NCBI GenBank assembly: GCA_900317155.1
Contig: ONFO01000004.1
Coordinates: 114,046-178,045 of the forward strand
Source of the DNA: an uncultured Bacteroidales bacterium
GTDB taxonomy: Bacteria > Bacteroidota > Bacteroidia > Bacteroidales > F082
Length of the DNA: 64,000 bases
Direction of reading: 5' to 3'
Made by a program: the position numbers and the translations under genes. Below are positions 17,020-24,970 of this stretch, piece after piece. Each line of letters opens with the position of its first letter. Positions within the stretch are counted from its first letter, which is position 1. The notes under the pieces are model-generated. The model was not told the origin of the DNA and made no database searches. It saw only the letters and a list, made by a program, of their open reading frames with translations.

Positions 17020-18162
17020 ATGAAACTCGTAACCATCATCGGGGCAAGGCCCCAAATCATCAAGGCTGCCGCATTGAGCCGCGCCATCAGGAACCACTAT
17101 GCGAATCAGATACAGGAAGTCATCGTCCACACAGGACAGCATTATGACGACAACATGTCGAAGGTGTTTTTTGACGAACTGCAAATCCCGAGTCCCGACT
17201 ACAACCTGCACGTCGGATCGGCCTCGCACGGCGTGCAGACCGCCCGCATGACTGAAGGCATCGAGGCCATATTAATAAAGGAACAGCCTGATTTCATTGT
17301 GCTCTATGGCGACACCAACTCCACTTTGGCTGGTGCCGTGGCCGCTGCCAAGATTCATGTGCCTATCGTTCATATAGAAGCAGGTTTACGTTCATTCAAC
17401 AAGAGCATGCCGGAGGAAATTAACCGCATCGTTTGCGACCACTGCTCCACCTTACTTTTCTCCCCCACACTTGCTGGCGTAGAAAACCTAAAACGCGAAG
17501 GTTTCCCTTTGGACAACGATAGGCCATACACCATCGACAATCCGAAGGTCTACCACTGCGGCGACATCATGTACGACAACAGTCTGTATTTCGCCAATAT
17601 CGCTGAGGAAAAAACTGACATCATCAAACGTTTGGCGTTAAACGACAAGCCTTATATCTTGACCACCATCCATCGCGACAGCAACACCGACCATCCCGAA
17701 AGGCTCAACGCCATCTTCAAAAGCATCATAAAACTATCCGAAGAATGTCAAGTCGTGCTACCGCTACATCCAAGGACAGCAAAGCTTTCGAAAGCCAACC
17801 TCGATGAAGAATTACAAAAACAAATATTCAGTTGTCAAAACATCAAGCTCATTCCGCCTGTATCGTTTTTGGAGATGATTGCCTTGGAACGCCATGCACA
17901 ACTCATCATGACCGACTCGGGCGGCGTGCAGAAGGAGGCCTACTTCTTCAAGAAGCCCTGCATCATCCTGCGGTCCGAGACCGAATGGGTAGAGATTGTG
18001 GAAACAGGCAACGCCATCCTCGCCGATGCCAATGAGAACCACATCATGGAGGCTTGGCAACATTTTAAAGGCAATCCGCCTATTGATTTTCCCAATATTT
18101 TTGGCGATGGCCATGCTGCCGAATTTGTGCTCGACAAAATTATTTCTTTCAAAGTGTTGTAG
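17020..18162 (+). CDS. wecB: UDP-N-acetylglucosamine 2-epimerase (non-hydrolysing)
   Basis: This enzyme interconverts UDP-GlcNAc and UDP-ManNAc for surface polysaccharide synthesis. The true start is the ATG at 17020 giving MKLVTIIGARPQIIKAAALS; the frame is open much further upstream but that part overlaps radC out of frame. Family motifs are present: VHTGQHYDDNMSKVFFDEL, YGDTNSTLAGAVAAAK, HIEAGLRSF..MPEEINR, TIHRDSNTD and MTDSGGVQKEAYFFKKPCIILR-ETEW. The length of 380 residues is normal. No partner gene (WecC-type dehydrogenase) is adjacent. Confidence 0.93.
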   Translation: MKLVTIIGARPQIIKAAALSRAIRNHYANQIQEVIVHTGQHYDDNMSKVFFDELQIPSPDYNLHVGSASHGVQTARMTEGIEAILIKEQPDFIVLYGDTNSTLAGAVAAAKIHVPIVHIEAGLRSFNKSMPEEINRIVCDHCSTLLFSPTLAGVENLKREGFPLDNDRPYTIDNPKVYHCGDIMYDNSLYFANIAEEKTDIIKRLALNDKPYILTTIHRDSNTDHPERLNAIFKSIIKLSEECQVVLPLHPRTAKLSKANLDEELQKQIFSCQNIKLIPPVSFLEMIALERHAQLIMTDSGGVQKEAYFFKKPCIILRSETEWVEIVETGNAILADANENHIMEAWQHFKGNPPIDFPNIFGDGHAAEFVLDKIISFKVL

Positions 18163-18186
18163 TTTAAGAAAAAAGTAGTACTTTTG
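18157..18186 (+). promoter_or_regulatory. Promoter of rpsF-rpsR-rplI (TTG-N19-TACTTTTG)
   Basis: TTG at 18157-18159 (overlapping the wecB stop) and TACTTTTG at 18179-18186, spaced by 19 nt, precede the ribosomal protein operon by 62 nt. Confidence 0.75.
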
Positions 18187-18191
18187 CACCC

Positions 18192-18207
18192 ACGATTTCA
18201 GAATCGT
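18192..18207 (+). promoter_or_regulatory. Leader hairpin of the rpsF operon
   Basis: ACGATT-TCAG-AATCGT is a perfect 6-bp stem with a 4-nt loop at the predicted 5' end of the mRNA. It may be a stability element or part of S6:S18 autoregulation, which is known for rpsF leaders in other bacteria. The known binding motif is not recognised here. Confidence 0.4.
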
Positions 18208-18248
18208 AGTATTAAACATTAATTACTTAATAATCAATCAATTCAGTT

Positions 18249-18599
18249 ATGAATCAGTACGAAACCGTTTTCATTTTAACTCCCGTTTTGTCTGACGAAC
18301 AGATGAAGGAAGCGGTAAAGAAGTATGAAGATCATCTGACCAATAATGGTGCAGAGATTGTTCATGAAGAGAACTGGGGCATGCGCAAGCTTGCCTATCC
18401 TATCCAAAAGAAGTCCACGGGCTTTTACCAACTCATTGAGTACAAGGCCGAGGGTAATGTAATCGCCGATGTCGAAACCGAACTGAAGCGTGACGAGCGC
18501 ATCTTGCGCTTCCTCACCGTGAAGCTCGACAAGCACGCTATTGCCTACAACGAGAAGAAACGCAAGAAAGCCGAAGCTGCCGCTGAAGCCCAAGCTTAA
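18249..18599 (+). CDS. rpsF: 30S ribosomal protein S6
   Basis: A 116-residue S6 protein starting [27 protein letters not shown] and containing [24 protein letters not shown], the typical ferredoxin-like fold sequence. An alanine/lysine-rich tail ([14 protein letters not shown]) extends the C terminus, as is common in Bacteroidetes. It heads the S6-S18-L9 operon, which has its own promoter and an intrinsic terminator after rplI. Confidence 0.96.
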   Translation: MNQYETVFILTPVLSDEQMKEAVKKYEDHLTNNGAEIVHEENWGMRKLAYPIQKKSTGFYQLIEYKAEGNVIADVETELKRDERILRFLTVKLDKHAIAYNEKKRKKAEAAAEAQA

Positions 18600-18625
18600 T
18601 GTTGAACAATTAAAAATCGAAGAAA

Positions 18626-18901
18626 ATGGCACAAGTGAACAATAACAACGACATCAAATATCTGACTCCCATTGCGGTCGATACCAAGAGAAAGAAATAC
18701 TGCCGCTTCAAGAAGAACCGCATCAAGTACATCGACTACAAAGATGCCGACTTCTTGCTGAAGTTCGTCAACGAGCAGGGTAAGATCCTGCCTCGCCGTA
18801 TCACCGGCACTTCAACGAAATACCAGCGCAAGGTTGCCCAAGCCGTCAAGCGTGCTCGCCACCTCGCCCTGATGCCATTCGTAGCAGATTGTTTGAAATA
18901 A
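18626..18901 (+). CDS. rpsR: 30S ribosomal protein S18
   Basis: A 91-residue S18. Recognised by the core [61 protein letters not shown], nearly the family consensus; I refer to positions 30-87. It lies 26 nt after rpsF and 18 nt before rplI, and binds next to S6 on the 30S platform. Confidence 0.96.
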   Translation: MAQVNNNNDIKYLTPIAVDTKRKKYCRFKKNRIKYIDYKDADFLLKFVNEQGKILPRRITGTSTKYQRKVAQAVKRARHLALMPFVADCLK

Positions 18902-18919
18902 TTTGAAGGAGGACAACAC

Positions 18920-19369
18920 ATGGATATCATTCTGAAACAAGACGTCATCAACTTAGGATATAAGAACGACATCGTCAACGTGAAGCCCGGCTACGGCCGC
19001 AATTTCCTCATCCCGCAGGGTCTCGCCATCCTCGCCACCGAGCGTAACCGCAAGATCTTGGCCGAAGAGATGCGCCAACAGGCTCACAAGGAACAAAAAA
19101 TCAAGGACGAAGCTACCGAGAAAGCCAAGGCTTTGGAAGGCCTGAAGCTACAAATCCCCGCCAAGGCTGCTGCCACGGGTAAGATTTTCGGCTCGGTCAA
19201 CACCATCATGATTGCTAACGCCATCAAGGAAGCCACCGGCATCGAAGTGGACCGCAAGCACATCGTCCTCAACGAAGACGCCATCAAGGAAGTGGGCGAC
19301 TACACCGCCAAGATTAAACTCCATAAAGAAGTTGCAGTTGACATTAACTTCAACGTCTTTGCCGAATAA
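18920..19369 (+). CDS. rplI: 50S ribosomal protein L9
   Basis: A 149-residue L9. The N-terminal rRNA-binding domain has MDIILKQDVINLGYKNDIVNVKPGYGRNFLIPQG (residues 1-34), then a long connecting helix with EEMRQQAHKEQKIKDEATEKAKALE. The C-terminal domain has GKIFGSVNTIMIANAI. It ends the S6-S18-L9 operon 27 nt before a strong terminator. Confidence 0.96.
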   Translation: MDIILKQDVINLGYKNDIVNVKPGYGRNFLIPQGLAILATERNRKILAEEMRQQAHKEQKIKDEATEKAKALEGLKLQIPAKAAATGKIFGSVNTIMIANAIKEATGIEVDRKHIVLNEDAIKEVGDYTAKIKLHKEVAVDINFNVFAE

Positions 19370-19396
19370 TAGGATAAACTTTTTCATAATTTTTGG

Positions 19397-19428
19397 GGCT
19401 GTCTCTTCATTGAGACAGCCTATTTTTT
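19397..19428 (+). terminator. Intrinsic terminator of the rpsF operon
   Basis: GGCTGTCTC (19397-19405) and GAGACAGCC (19412-19420) form a perfect 9-bp stem with a 6-nt loop, followed by TATTTTTT. Confidence 0.93.
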
Positions 19429-19429
19429 G

Positions 19430-19437
19430 TACTTTTG
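19430..19437 (+). promoter_or_regulatory. -7 promoter element giving a near-leaderless transcript
   Basis: TACTTTTG ends only 6 nt before the ATG at 19444 and begins right after the terminator T run. A TTG at 19410-19412 inside the terminator stem is 17 nt upstream. Transcription should start within a few bases of the ATG. Confidence 0.6.
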
Positions 19438-19443
19438 CGCGAA

Positions 19444-20178
19444 ATGATCACCAAAAACACCATAAAGCAGATTGCCTCGCTCAGGCAGCAGAAGTTCCGC
19501 AAAGAATTGGGACTCTTCGTTGTGGAAGGGCGCAAAATGACGGAAGAACTGCTCCACTCCGACTTTGACACTGTGGAGCTTTATGCTACTGAGGCATTCC
19601 TTAAGGATTATCCATCTTTCACCTCTGCCGAACCCGTCAGCGAGGTGCAGATGCAACAAATGAGCGGACTCGACACGCCTCCAGGCATCCTTGCTGTGGT
19701 GAAAATACCAAAACAAGGCGACATCAATACGCAATCTCGCTACGTGCTGGCCTTGGATGGCATAGCCAACCCAGGCAACATGGGCACACTCATCCGTACA
19801 GCGGAATGGTTTGGCATCCGTGATGTAGTGTGTAGCTCCGATTGCGTGGAGCTATGGAATCCCAAGGTGGTGCAAGCCACGATGGGCTCGCTGTTTAGGG
19901 TGAAAGTTTGGTCGACCGACCTTGTTGCCTATCTTCGCAAGGCCAAAAACGAAGGCAAAGCCGTGTATGGTGCCCTACTCGAAGGAGAGAATCTATTTCA
20001 GCTAAACGAAAAGCCCGAAGGCATCATTGTCATTGGGAGTGAATCGCATGGCATCCGAACTGATGTGCTGCCATGTATCACGCATCCGATTACGATTCCG
20101 CATGTTGGCGGGAGCGCGACCGAGTCGCTGAATGCCGCCGTGGCGGGTGCTATCATCATGGCGGAGATGACACGTTAA
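19444..20178 (+). CDS. TrmH/SpoU-family RNA 2'-O-methyltransferase
   Basis: A 244-residue SPOUT methyltransferase. The N-terminal substrate-binding domain has MITKNTIKQIASLRQQKFRK and LFVVEGRKM. The C-terminal knotted domain carries the three SpoU motifs: LDGIANPGNMGTLIRTAEWFG (motif 1), IIVIGSESHGI (motif 2) and IPHVGGSATESLNAAVAGAI (motif 3, with the SLN/VA signature). It probably methylates a ribose in 23S rRNA or tRNA; the target cannot be read. The frame is open three codons upstream, but those overlap the -7 element, so ATG at 19444 is used. Confidence 0.9.
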   Translation: MITKNTIKQIASLRQQKFRKELGLFVVEGRKMTEELLHSDFDTVELYATEAFLKDYPSFTSAEPVSEVQMQQMSGLDTPPGILAVVKIPKQGDINTQSRYVLALDGIANPGNMGTLIRTAEWFGIRDVVCSSDCVELWNPKVVQATMGSLFRVKVWSTDLVAYLRKAKNEGKAVYGALLEGENLFQLNEKPEGIIVIGSESHGIRTDVLPCITHPITIPHVGGSATESLNAAVAGAIIMAEMTR

Positions 20179-20182
20179 ACAC

Positions 20183-20620
20183 TTACAAGCTAATCAGCTC
20201 GCACTTAATATTTCGCTCATCGTCCATGTCGCCGTGTTGAATCTCCACGCGGATGTACTTTTCGGGCAGCAATGGTTCAATCATTTCGGGCCACTCGATG
20301 AGGCAGAGGTTACCGCTGTCGAAATAGTTCTCAAAACCGATGTCGTAGGCTTCTTCCAATTTCTTAATGCGATAAAAATCAAAATGATAGACCGATTCAC
20401 CTTCTTCCGTAACGTATTCATTGACGATGGCGAAAGTCGGGCTGTTCACCTCATCAGTCACCCCCATTTTGTGACATAAATTCTTGATTAGTGTGGTCTT
20501 TCCTGCGCCCATCGAGCCGTAGAATGCAATAATGTCAGCTTCGCCGCGCATGGAGAGCAAATATTCAGACACTTCCGAAAGTTGCTCCACGCTGTTAATA
20601 TGAAACTCTTTTTCACGCAT
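20183..20620 (-). CDS. tsaE: tRNA threonylcarbamoyladenosine biosynthesis ATPase
   Basis: TsaE is the ATPase that assists TsaB-TsaD in making t6A37 on tRNAs. The 145-residue protein has the Walker A motif GSMGAGKTTLIKNLC (residues about 40-54), SPTFAIVNEY with the conserved threonine of the switch region, and YHFDFYRI. CLIEWPEMIEPLLP is the family's C-terminal signature. It lies 7 nt after an unrelated small gene and downstream of porX in the same direction. MtaB, encoded at 14.5 kb, uses the t6A product. Confidence 0.93.
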   Translation of the reverse strand: MREKEFHINSVEQLSEVSEYLLSMRGEADIIAFYGSMGAGKTTLIKNLCHKMGVTDEVNSPTFAIVNEYVTEEGESVYHFDFYRIKKLEEAYDIGFENYFDSGNLCLIEWPEMIEPLLPEKYIRVEIQHGDMDDERNIKCELISL

Positions 20621-20627
20621 TTTTTCC

Positions 20628-21194
20628 TCACACTTTAAGCCATTGGTATTCCTTCGTATTTATTATTTCTACATTCGTAACCTTGTTTTTTTCCAATATG
20701 GTTTTTACTTTTTCCGTCACAAAAGTGAAATTCACATACTCAGATACAAACATGTCACTCCCATCCCAACTGTCTTCAGGGAAAAACAGACCTTGATTGG
20801 CCTTAACCGTCTGACCATGAATAAGTTTTGTGCTATCAACAATCTGAGTCTTCGACCTATCCAATGGGCCGCACCTACCCGTAACGGTCAATATATAATA
20901 CTTCAAATCCTCGTGTTTATGAATAACTGTAGGAATTCCTTTCCACCCTGTTATGTTATTATCCATAAACAGCTTATAAACTTTTTCTGAAATCAAGTTT
21001 AATCCAGGAGACACTAGAACAAAATCAAAGAACTTCTTTCCCAAACTAGCAGAAAATGTAATCTCTTTGTCTGGCAATTGGTTCCTAAGAAATTGGGATA
21101 CATTAAACTCAGCAAGAGTGATATTATCTGGAAAAGCTATCACTTCTCCTCGTATTCCTTTTTCCCAAAGGACATAAAACTCATTCATTTTCAA
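20628..21194 (-). CDS. Imm11/DUF1629-like protein (possible orphan immunity protein)
   Basis: A 188-residue soluble protein without signal peptide. Residues about 72-120 (KLFMDNNITGWKGIPTVI, then YYILTVTGRCGPLDRSKTQI), the later DSWDGSDMF and the end VTEKVKTILEKNKVTNVEIIN follow the pattern I remember for Imm11 (DUF1629) immunity proteins, which neutralise polymorphic toxins. The coding sequence is clearly richer in A/T than its neighbours and the gene sits between porX and tsaE, so it is probably a later insertion into that unit. No toxin gene is near. The family call is tentative. Confidence 0.5.
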   Translation of the reverse strand: MKMNEFYVLWEKGIRGEVIAFPDNITLAEFNVSQFLRNQLPDKEITFSASLGKKFFDFVLVSPGLNLISEKVYKLFMDNNITGWKGIPTVIHKHEDLKYYILTVTGRCGPLDRSKTQIVDSTKLIHGQTVKANQGLFFPEDSWDGSDMFVSEYVNFTFVTEKVKTILEKNKVTNVEIINTKEYQWLKV

Positions 21195-21219
21195 TTAGTT
21201 TAATAATTTGTAATCATAA

Positions 21220-22776
21220 TCAACGCTTCGCCGTGAGATGTGTCACCGGAATCAGCATTTCGTTCATCGAGATGCCACCGTGCTGGAAGGTGTTGCGGTA
21301 ATAGCTCACGTAATAGTTGTAGTTGTTCGGGTAAGCGAAGAAGTCGCTCTCACCTGCAAAGACGAAGGTCGTGCTGAGGTTGGCTTTCGGCAGGAAAATC
21401 TTCTCGGGGTCTTTCACCTCGAAGACTTCTTTCGGGTTATATTTCAAGTTCTTGCCGTACTTGTAACGAAGGTTGGTGTTCACCTCGCGGTCGCCGAGGA
21501 TGCGGACAGGTTTCTCGACGTAGGTGGAGCCGTGGTCGGTGGTGATAATCATGTCGCAGCCCTTCTCGGCGATGAAGCGCATCATGTCGAAGAGGCTGGA
21601 ATGCTCGAACCACGAGTACATCAGCGAGCGGTAGGCTTCCTCGTCGTCGGCCAGTTCGCGGATGATTTCCATCTCGGTGCGGGCGTGCGATAGCATGTCA
21701 ACGAAGTTATATACTATAACATTCAGCTTATTGGGCATCAGGTTAGCCATCTGCTCATAGAGTTTCTTGCCTGCCTGCAAGTTCAACACCTTATTATAGG
21801 AGTACTTGATGTTCTTGCCGAAACGCTTCAGTTGCTCGCCGAGAAGTTCGCCTTCAAACTGGTTCTTGGTGCCTTCATCTTCCTCGTCGACCCACCATTT
21901 CGGGTAGCGACGGCGGATTTCCAAGGGCATTAGTCCTGCAAAGAGCGAATTGCGGGCATATTGCGTCGTGGTGGGCAAGATACTGTAGTAGATGTCGTCA
22001 GCCTCCACGCGGAAATAAGTCTCAATCAGCGGTTGGATGGCCTTCCATTGGTCGTAGCGCAGGTTATCGATGACAATGAGGAACAACGGTTTGTCGTTTC
22101 CATCGAGGCGCGGAATCACCTTGTCGCGCACCACGGTATGTGACATGACGGGTTTCTCAGACTTACCTTGAATCCAGTCCACATAATTGCGTTCGATGTA
22201 ACGCGTAAACTGTGTGTTGGCCTCTTGTTTTTGGTCAGCGAGGATACCTTTGATGCCCTCGTCGGTCGATTTTTGCAATTCCAATTCCCAACGCACCAAG
22301 TTCTTATATAGTTCAACCCACTCATCGAAGTTCAGGTTGTTGTTGAGGTCCATGCTGATTTTGCGGAACTCTTGTTGGTAACTCATCGTCGACTTCTCGT
22401 CGCGGAGTTTCTTGTTCTCAAGGTTGCGTTTCAGCGAAAGCAGGATCTGGTTCGGATTGACAGGTTTAATCAGATAATCCGCAATATTAGAACCAATTGC
22501 ATCTTCCATAATGCGTTCCTCCTCGCTCTTGGTAATCATCACCACGGGCAAGTTAGGATACTCTCGTTTGATGACTTCGAGAGCTTCGATGCCCGAAATT
22601 CCCGGCATCTGTTCATCAAGAAATACAATATCGAAATGGCGTTGGCGCACGAAGTCGATGGCGTCAGAGCCGTTGTTGGCCGTAACTACTTCATAGCCTT
22701 TCTGTTCCAGAAACATGATATGGGGCTTCAGGAGATCAATCTCGTCGTCGGCCCAAAGGATTGTGGTTTTGTCCAT
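21220..22776 (-). CDS. porX: Type IX secretion response regulator with PglZ domain
   Basis: PorX regulates and energises type IX secretion with PorY and an ECF sigma factor. The 518-residue protein has an N-terminal receiver domain: acidic pair WADDE (9-13), phospho-acceptor D54 in VFLDEQMPG, and K104 in LIKPV. A helical linker follows (residues about 120-200), then a PglZ/alkaline-phosphatase-like domain with LFLIVIDNLRYDQW and MIITTDHGSTYVEKPV, whose metal-binding aspartates/histidine are intact. In other species this domain hydrolyses oligonucleotides. It supports active type IX secretion in this organism. The downstream orphan gene starts 25 nt away. Confidence 0.93.
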   Translation of the reverse strand: MDKTTILWADDEIDLLKPHIMFLEQKGYEVVTANNGSDAIDFVRQRHFDIVFLDEQMPGISGIEALEVIKREYPNLPVVMITKSEEERIMEDAIGSNIADYLIKPVNPNQILLSLKRNLENKKLRDEKSTMSYQQEFRKISMDLNNNLNFDEWVELYKNLVRWELELQKSTDEGIKGILADQKQEANTQFTRYIERNYVDWIQGKSEKPVMSHTVVRDKVIPRLDGNDKPLFLIVIDNLRYDQWKAIQPLIETYFRVEADDIYYSILPTTTQYARNSLFAGLMPLEIRRRYPKWWVDEEDEGTKNQFEGELLGEQLKRFGKNIKYSYNKVLNLQAGKKLYEQMANLMPNKLNVIVYNFVDMLSHARTEMEIIRELADDEEAYRSLMYSWFEHSSLFDMMRFIAEKGCDMIITTDHGSTYVEKPVRILGDREVNTNLRYKYGKNLKYNPKEVFEVKDPEKIFLPKANLSTTFVFAGESDFFAYPNNYNYYVSYYRNTFQHGGISMNEMLIPVTHLTAKR

Positions 22777-22845
22777 AGATTAAATGTTTATGGATATGAA
22801 ACGCGAAAATACGTTTTTTGTTATAAAAGAATGAACTTTTTTGGG

Positions 22846-22985
22846 CCGCTTTCAGAAAGCATAGATTCCAGCCATCCCACAATCCCGCGCAGGAATGACA
22901 TACTTTCTGAAAGCTGATTATAAAGTTCTGAACGCACGACCTTCAATGTCATTCCAACGAAGAAAGTGGGCTGGCGGGAATCTAT
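22846..22985. repeat. Long imperfect palindromic element between porX and the HD gene
   Basis: ATAGATTCCAGCCATCCCAC (22861-22880) faces GTGGGCTGGCGGGAATCTAT (22966-22985). Inside, GGAATGACA (22892-22900) faces TGTCATTCC (22947-22955). Beside these, GCTTTCAGAAAGC (about 22848-22860) and CTTTCTGAAAGC (22903-22914) are small palindromes and inverse of one another. The unit resembles REP/MITE-like intergenic elements and fills most of a 289-bp gap with no gene. Confidence 0.65.
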
Positions 22986-23039
22986 TGGAGGTCGGGCGTT
23001 TGGCTTACTTTCCTAATGCTGCTGAAACGAAAAAAGCAT

Positions 23040-23047
23040 TACCTTTG
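23040..23047 (+). promoter_or_regulatory. -7 promoter element for the HD-domain gene
   Basis: TACCTTTG ends 18 nt before the ATG at 23066. No clear -33 TTG is seen. Confidence 0.5.
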
Positions 23048-23065
23048 CGGCAAAATTAGCGGCAC

Positions 23066-24301
23066 ATGGCAAGCGCATCCAACAAAAAGAAAATCTTCAA
23101 CGACCCCATCTATGGCTTCGTCAGCATCCCCGACGAACTGCATTTCGACATCATAGAACACCCTTATTTCCAACGGCTTAGGCGCATCAAACAGGTCAGT
23201 ATGACCAACTTGGTGTATCCTGGAGCCAACCACACCCGTTTCGCCCACAGCCTTGGCGCCATGCATCTGATGCGACGCGCCATACAACTGTTGCGTGGCA
23301 AGGGTTATGAGATTACGGATGAGGAACTGGAAGCCGCTTCCATTGCCATCCTGCTCCACGACAGTGGTCACGGACCGTTTTCTCACACTTTGGAGAACAG
23401 CATTGTTCACGGCATCTCGCACGAGGAACTCTCGTTGAAGGTGATGCAGAAGTTCAATGCCATCCATGAAAATCGTTTGGACATGGCCATCGAGATCTTT
23501 ACTGGAAAGTATTTCAAAGGTTTTCTTACAAAACTCATTTCCAGCCAGTTGGATGTCGACCGCATCGACTATCTGAAGCGTGACAGTTTCTTCACCGGTG
23601 TGGCCGAGGGCAGTGTGAACGCAGAGCGTTTGTTGGAGATGATGGAAGTGGTCGACAACGACTTGGCCATTGAAGCCAAGGGCATCTATTCCGTGGAGAG
23701 TTTCATCGTGGCGCGCCGCATCATGTATTGGCAAGTGTATATGCACAAGGCCGTGTTGAGTGCCGAGTATATGCTGCGCAACATCCTGAAACGCGCCAAG
23801 ATGCTCAGCCAGGATCGCGACTTGTTCGCCACCCCTGCCCTGTCGTTCTTCCTGAAAAGCCAAAATCCTTTCGAAAGCGACGACCCCGATTTCGTGCTGG
23901 ACAAGTTCTGCCAACTAGATGACTACGATGTAATGACGGCAGTAAAAGCCTGGTGCGACAATGAAGACCGCGTCCTTTCCGAACTTTGCAGGCGACTGAC
24001 GGACAGACATTTGTTCAAAATCGAAATGCGTGAAGGCGAGTTCGAACCAGACTATATCGAAGACATTCGGAACAAGATTGCCAGACTGTATGGTTGGTCG
24101 TTGGAGGAGGCAGATTTCATGCTGTTGCAGGGCGTTTCTTCCAATCATGCCTACCATCCCAAAAAGCCAGCCATTAACATTTTGTACAAGGATGGCACAC
24201 TAAAAGACATCAGCGAGGCCTCCGACCAACTGAATATCTCGGTGCTCTCGCAGCCCGTGGTGAAGCATTTCATTTGCTATCCGAAGGAATTGGTGCAATG
24301 A
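23066..24301 (+). CDS. HD-domain phosphohydrolase (dNTPase-like)
   Basis: A 411-residue HD-superfamily protein. It starts with KKKIFNDPIYGFVSIPDELHFDIIEHPYFQRLRRIKQ, then TRFAHSLGAMHL (first histidine, H61). Next come LLHDSGHGPFSHTLEN (HD pair H98-D99 plus H102) and SSQLDVDRIDYLKRDSFFTGV (final metal aspartate). This order matches the SAMHD1/dGTPase-like branch, so hydrolysis of dNTPs or another nucleotide is likely. It has its own promoter and is divergent from porX. The true substrate is not deducible. Confidence 0.85.
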   Translation: MASASNKKKIFNDPIYGFVSIPDELHFDIIEHPYFQRLRRIKQVSMTNLVYPGANHTRFAHSLGAMHLMRRAIQLLRGKGYEITDEELEAASIAILLHDSGHGPFSHTLENSIVHGISHEELSLKVMQKFNAIHENRLDMAIEIFTGKYFKGFLTKLISSQLDVDRIDYLKRDSFFTGVAEGSVNAERLLEMMEVVDNDLAIEAKGIYSVESFIVARRIMYWQVYMHKAVLSAEYMLRNILKRAKMLSQDRDLFATPALSFFLKSQNPFESDDPDFVLDKFCQLDDYDVMTAVKAWCDNEDRVLSELCRRLTDRHLFKIEMREGEFEPDYIEDIRNKIARLYGWSLEEADFMLLQGVSSNHAYHPKKPAINILYKDGTLKDISEASDQLNISVLSQPVVKHFICYPKELVQ

Positions 24302-24402
24302 CAGAAGGTCACACTTATCACCCATCATTCAACTATACGACAATCTTAACACTAAAGGAGTCATTGCGGGCGAAGACTTGCAACCTCTTGATCTAAAACA
24401 CT

Positions 24403-24861
24403 TTAAAGCCTTTGATTCATCGCTTTCGCCCGCTTCTTCGAGTCCTCCATCACCTCCAAAGCTTGCTGCTGCAAGAACCTTTCTTCCTCCGTTTCAGGTT
24501 CAATGATGATGCCATGCGGCTTGGAATGGTGATTTTCATCCAAGTAGGAGAAGGTAGCGAAGCCATCGGCGGCAATTTTTTCGGGTTCGCGGCTGCGGTA
24601 CATTTTCGTGTATACAGTCAATGTGCTGCGACCCACCGAAATCACTTTGCTCTCGAAAGTAACGATGTCGCCCGCAAAAATCGGGAACTTGAAATCAATG
24701 CCGTGGAGCACGAGCAGGACAGTATCCTTCGTATCAACATACTGCGCCACAGCAAAATAAGAGCTCTCTAAAAAATACTCGGAACAACGACCTGCAAAGA
24801 AGGTTTGGTGGTGGTTGAGGTCGGCGAGTTTGATTAATCTTTGGGAATAGGTGGATTTCAT
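24403..24861 (-). CDS. Hotdog-fold acyl-CoA thioesterase
   Basis: A 152-residue single hotdog domain: MKSTYSQRLIKLADLNHHQTFFAGRCSEYF, where the N/H pair before the 'GG'-like helix marks the YciA/BFIT-type acyl-CoA thioesterases. FKFPIFAGDIVTFESKVISVGRSTLTVYTKMYR is the core strand pattern 'G D ... V...G.SS', and GFATFSYLDEN is also present. It should hydrolyse acyl-CoA esters in the cytoplasm; chain preference is unknown. It is on the opposite strand from the HD gene and upstream of an MBL hydrolase gene pointing the same way. Confidence 0.8.
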   Translation of the reverse strand: MKSTYSQRLIKLADLNHHQTFFAGRCSEYFLESSYFAVAQYVDTKDTVLLVLHGIDFKFPIFAGDIVTFESKVISVGRSTLTVYTKMYRSREPEKIAADGFATFSYLDENHHSKPHGIIIEPETEEERFLQQQALEVMEDSKKRAKAMNQRL

Positions 24862-24897
24862 TATTGTTGAATTGTTTATTTGTTTAATCGTTGAATT

Positions 24898-24970
24898 GTT
24901 TGGCTGTCAGCCGTCAGCTTACAGTTTGGTTAAATCGGAGCTGATAGCTGACTGCTGATGGCTGATAGCT
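24898..24970. repeat. Short intergenic repeat array (GCTGATAGCT units)
   Basis: The 107-bp spacer between the thioesterase and MBL genes contains CAGCCGTCAGCTT facing a run of AGCTGATAGCTGA, GCTGATGGCTGATAGCT units. It can fold back on itself. It resembles the simple unit arrays at 8601-8676. Confidence 0.5.

Noticed and set aside
23039-23914. 291-codon open frame antisense to the HD-domain gene
   Set aside because: It has low-complexity His/Gln/Gly-rich content, has no family motif and lies entirely opposite a well-supported gene.
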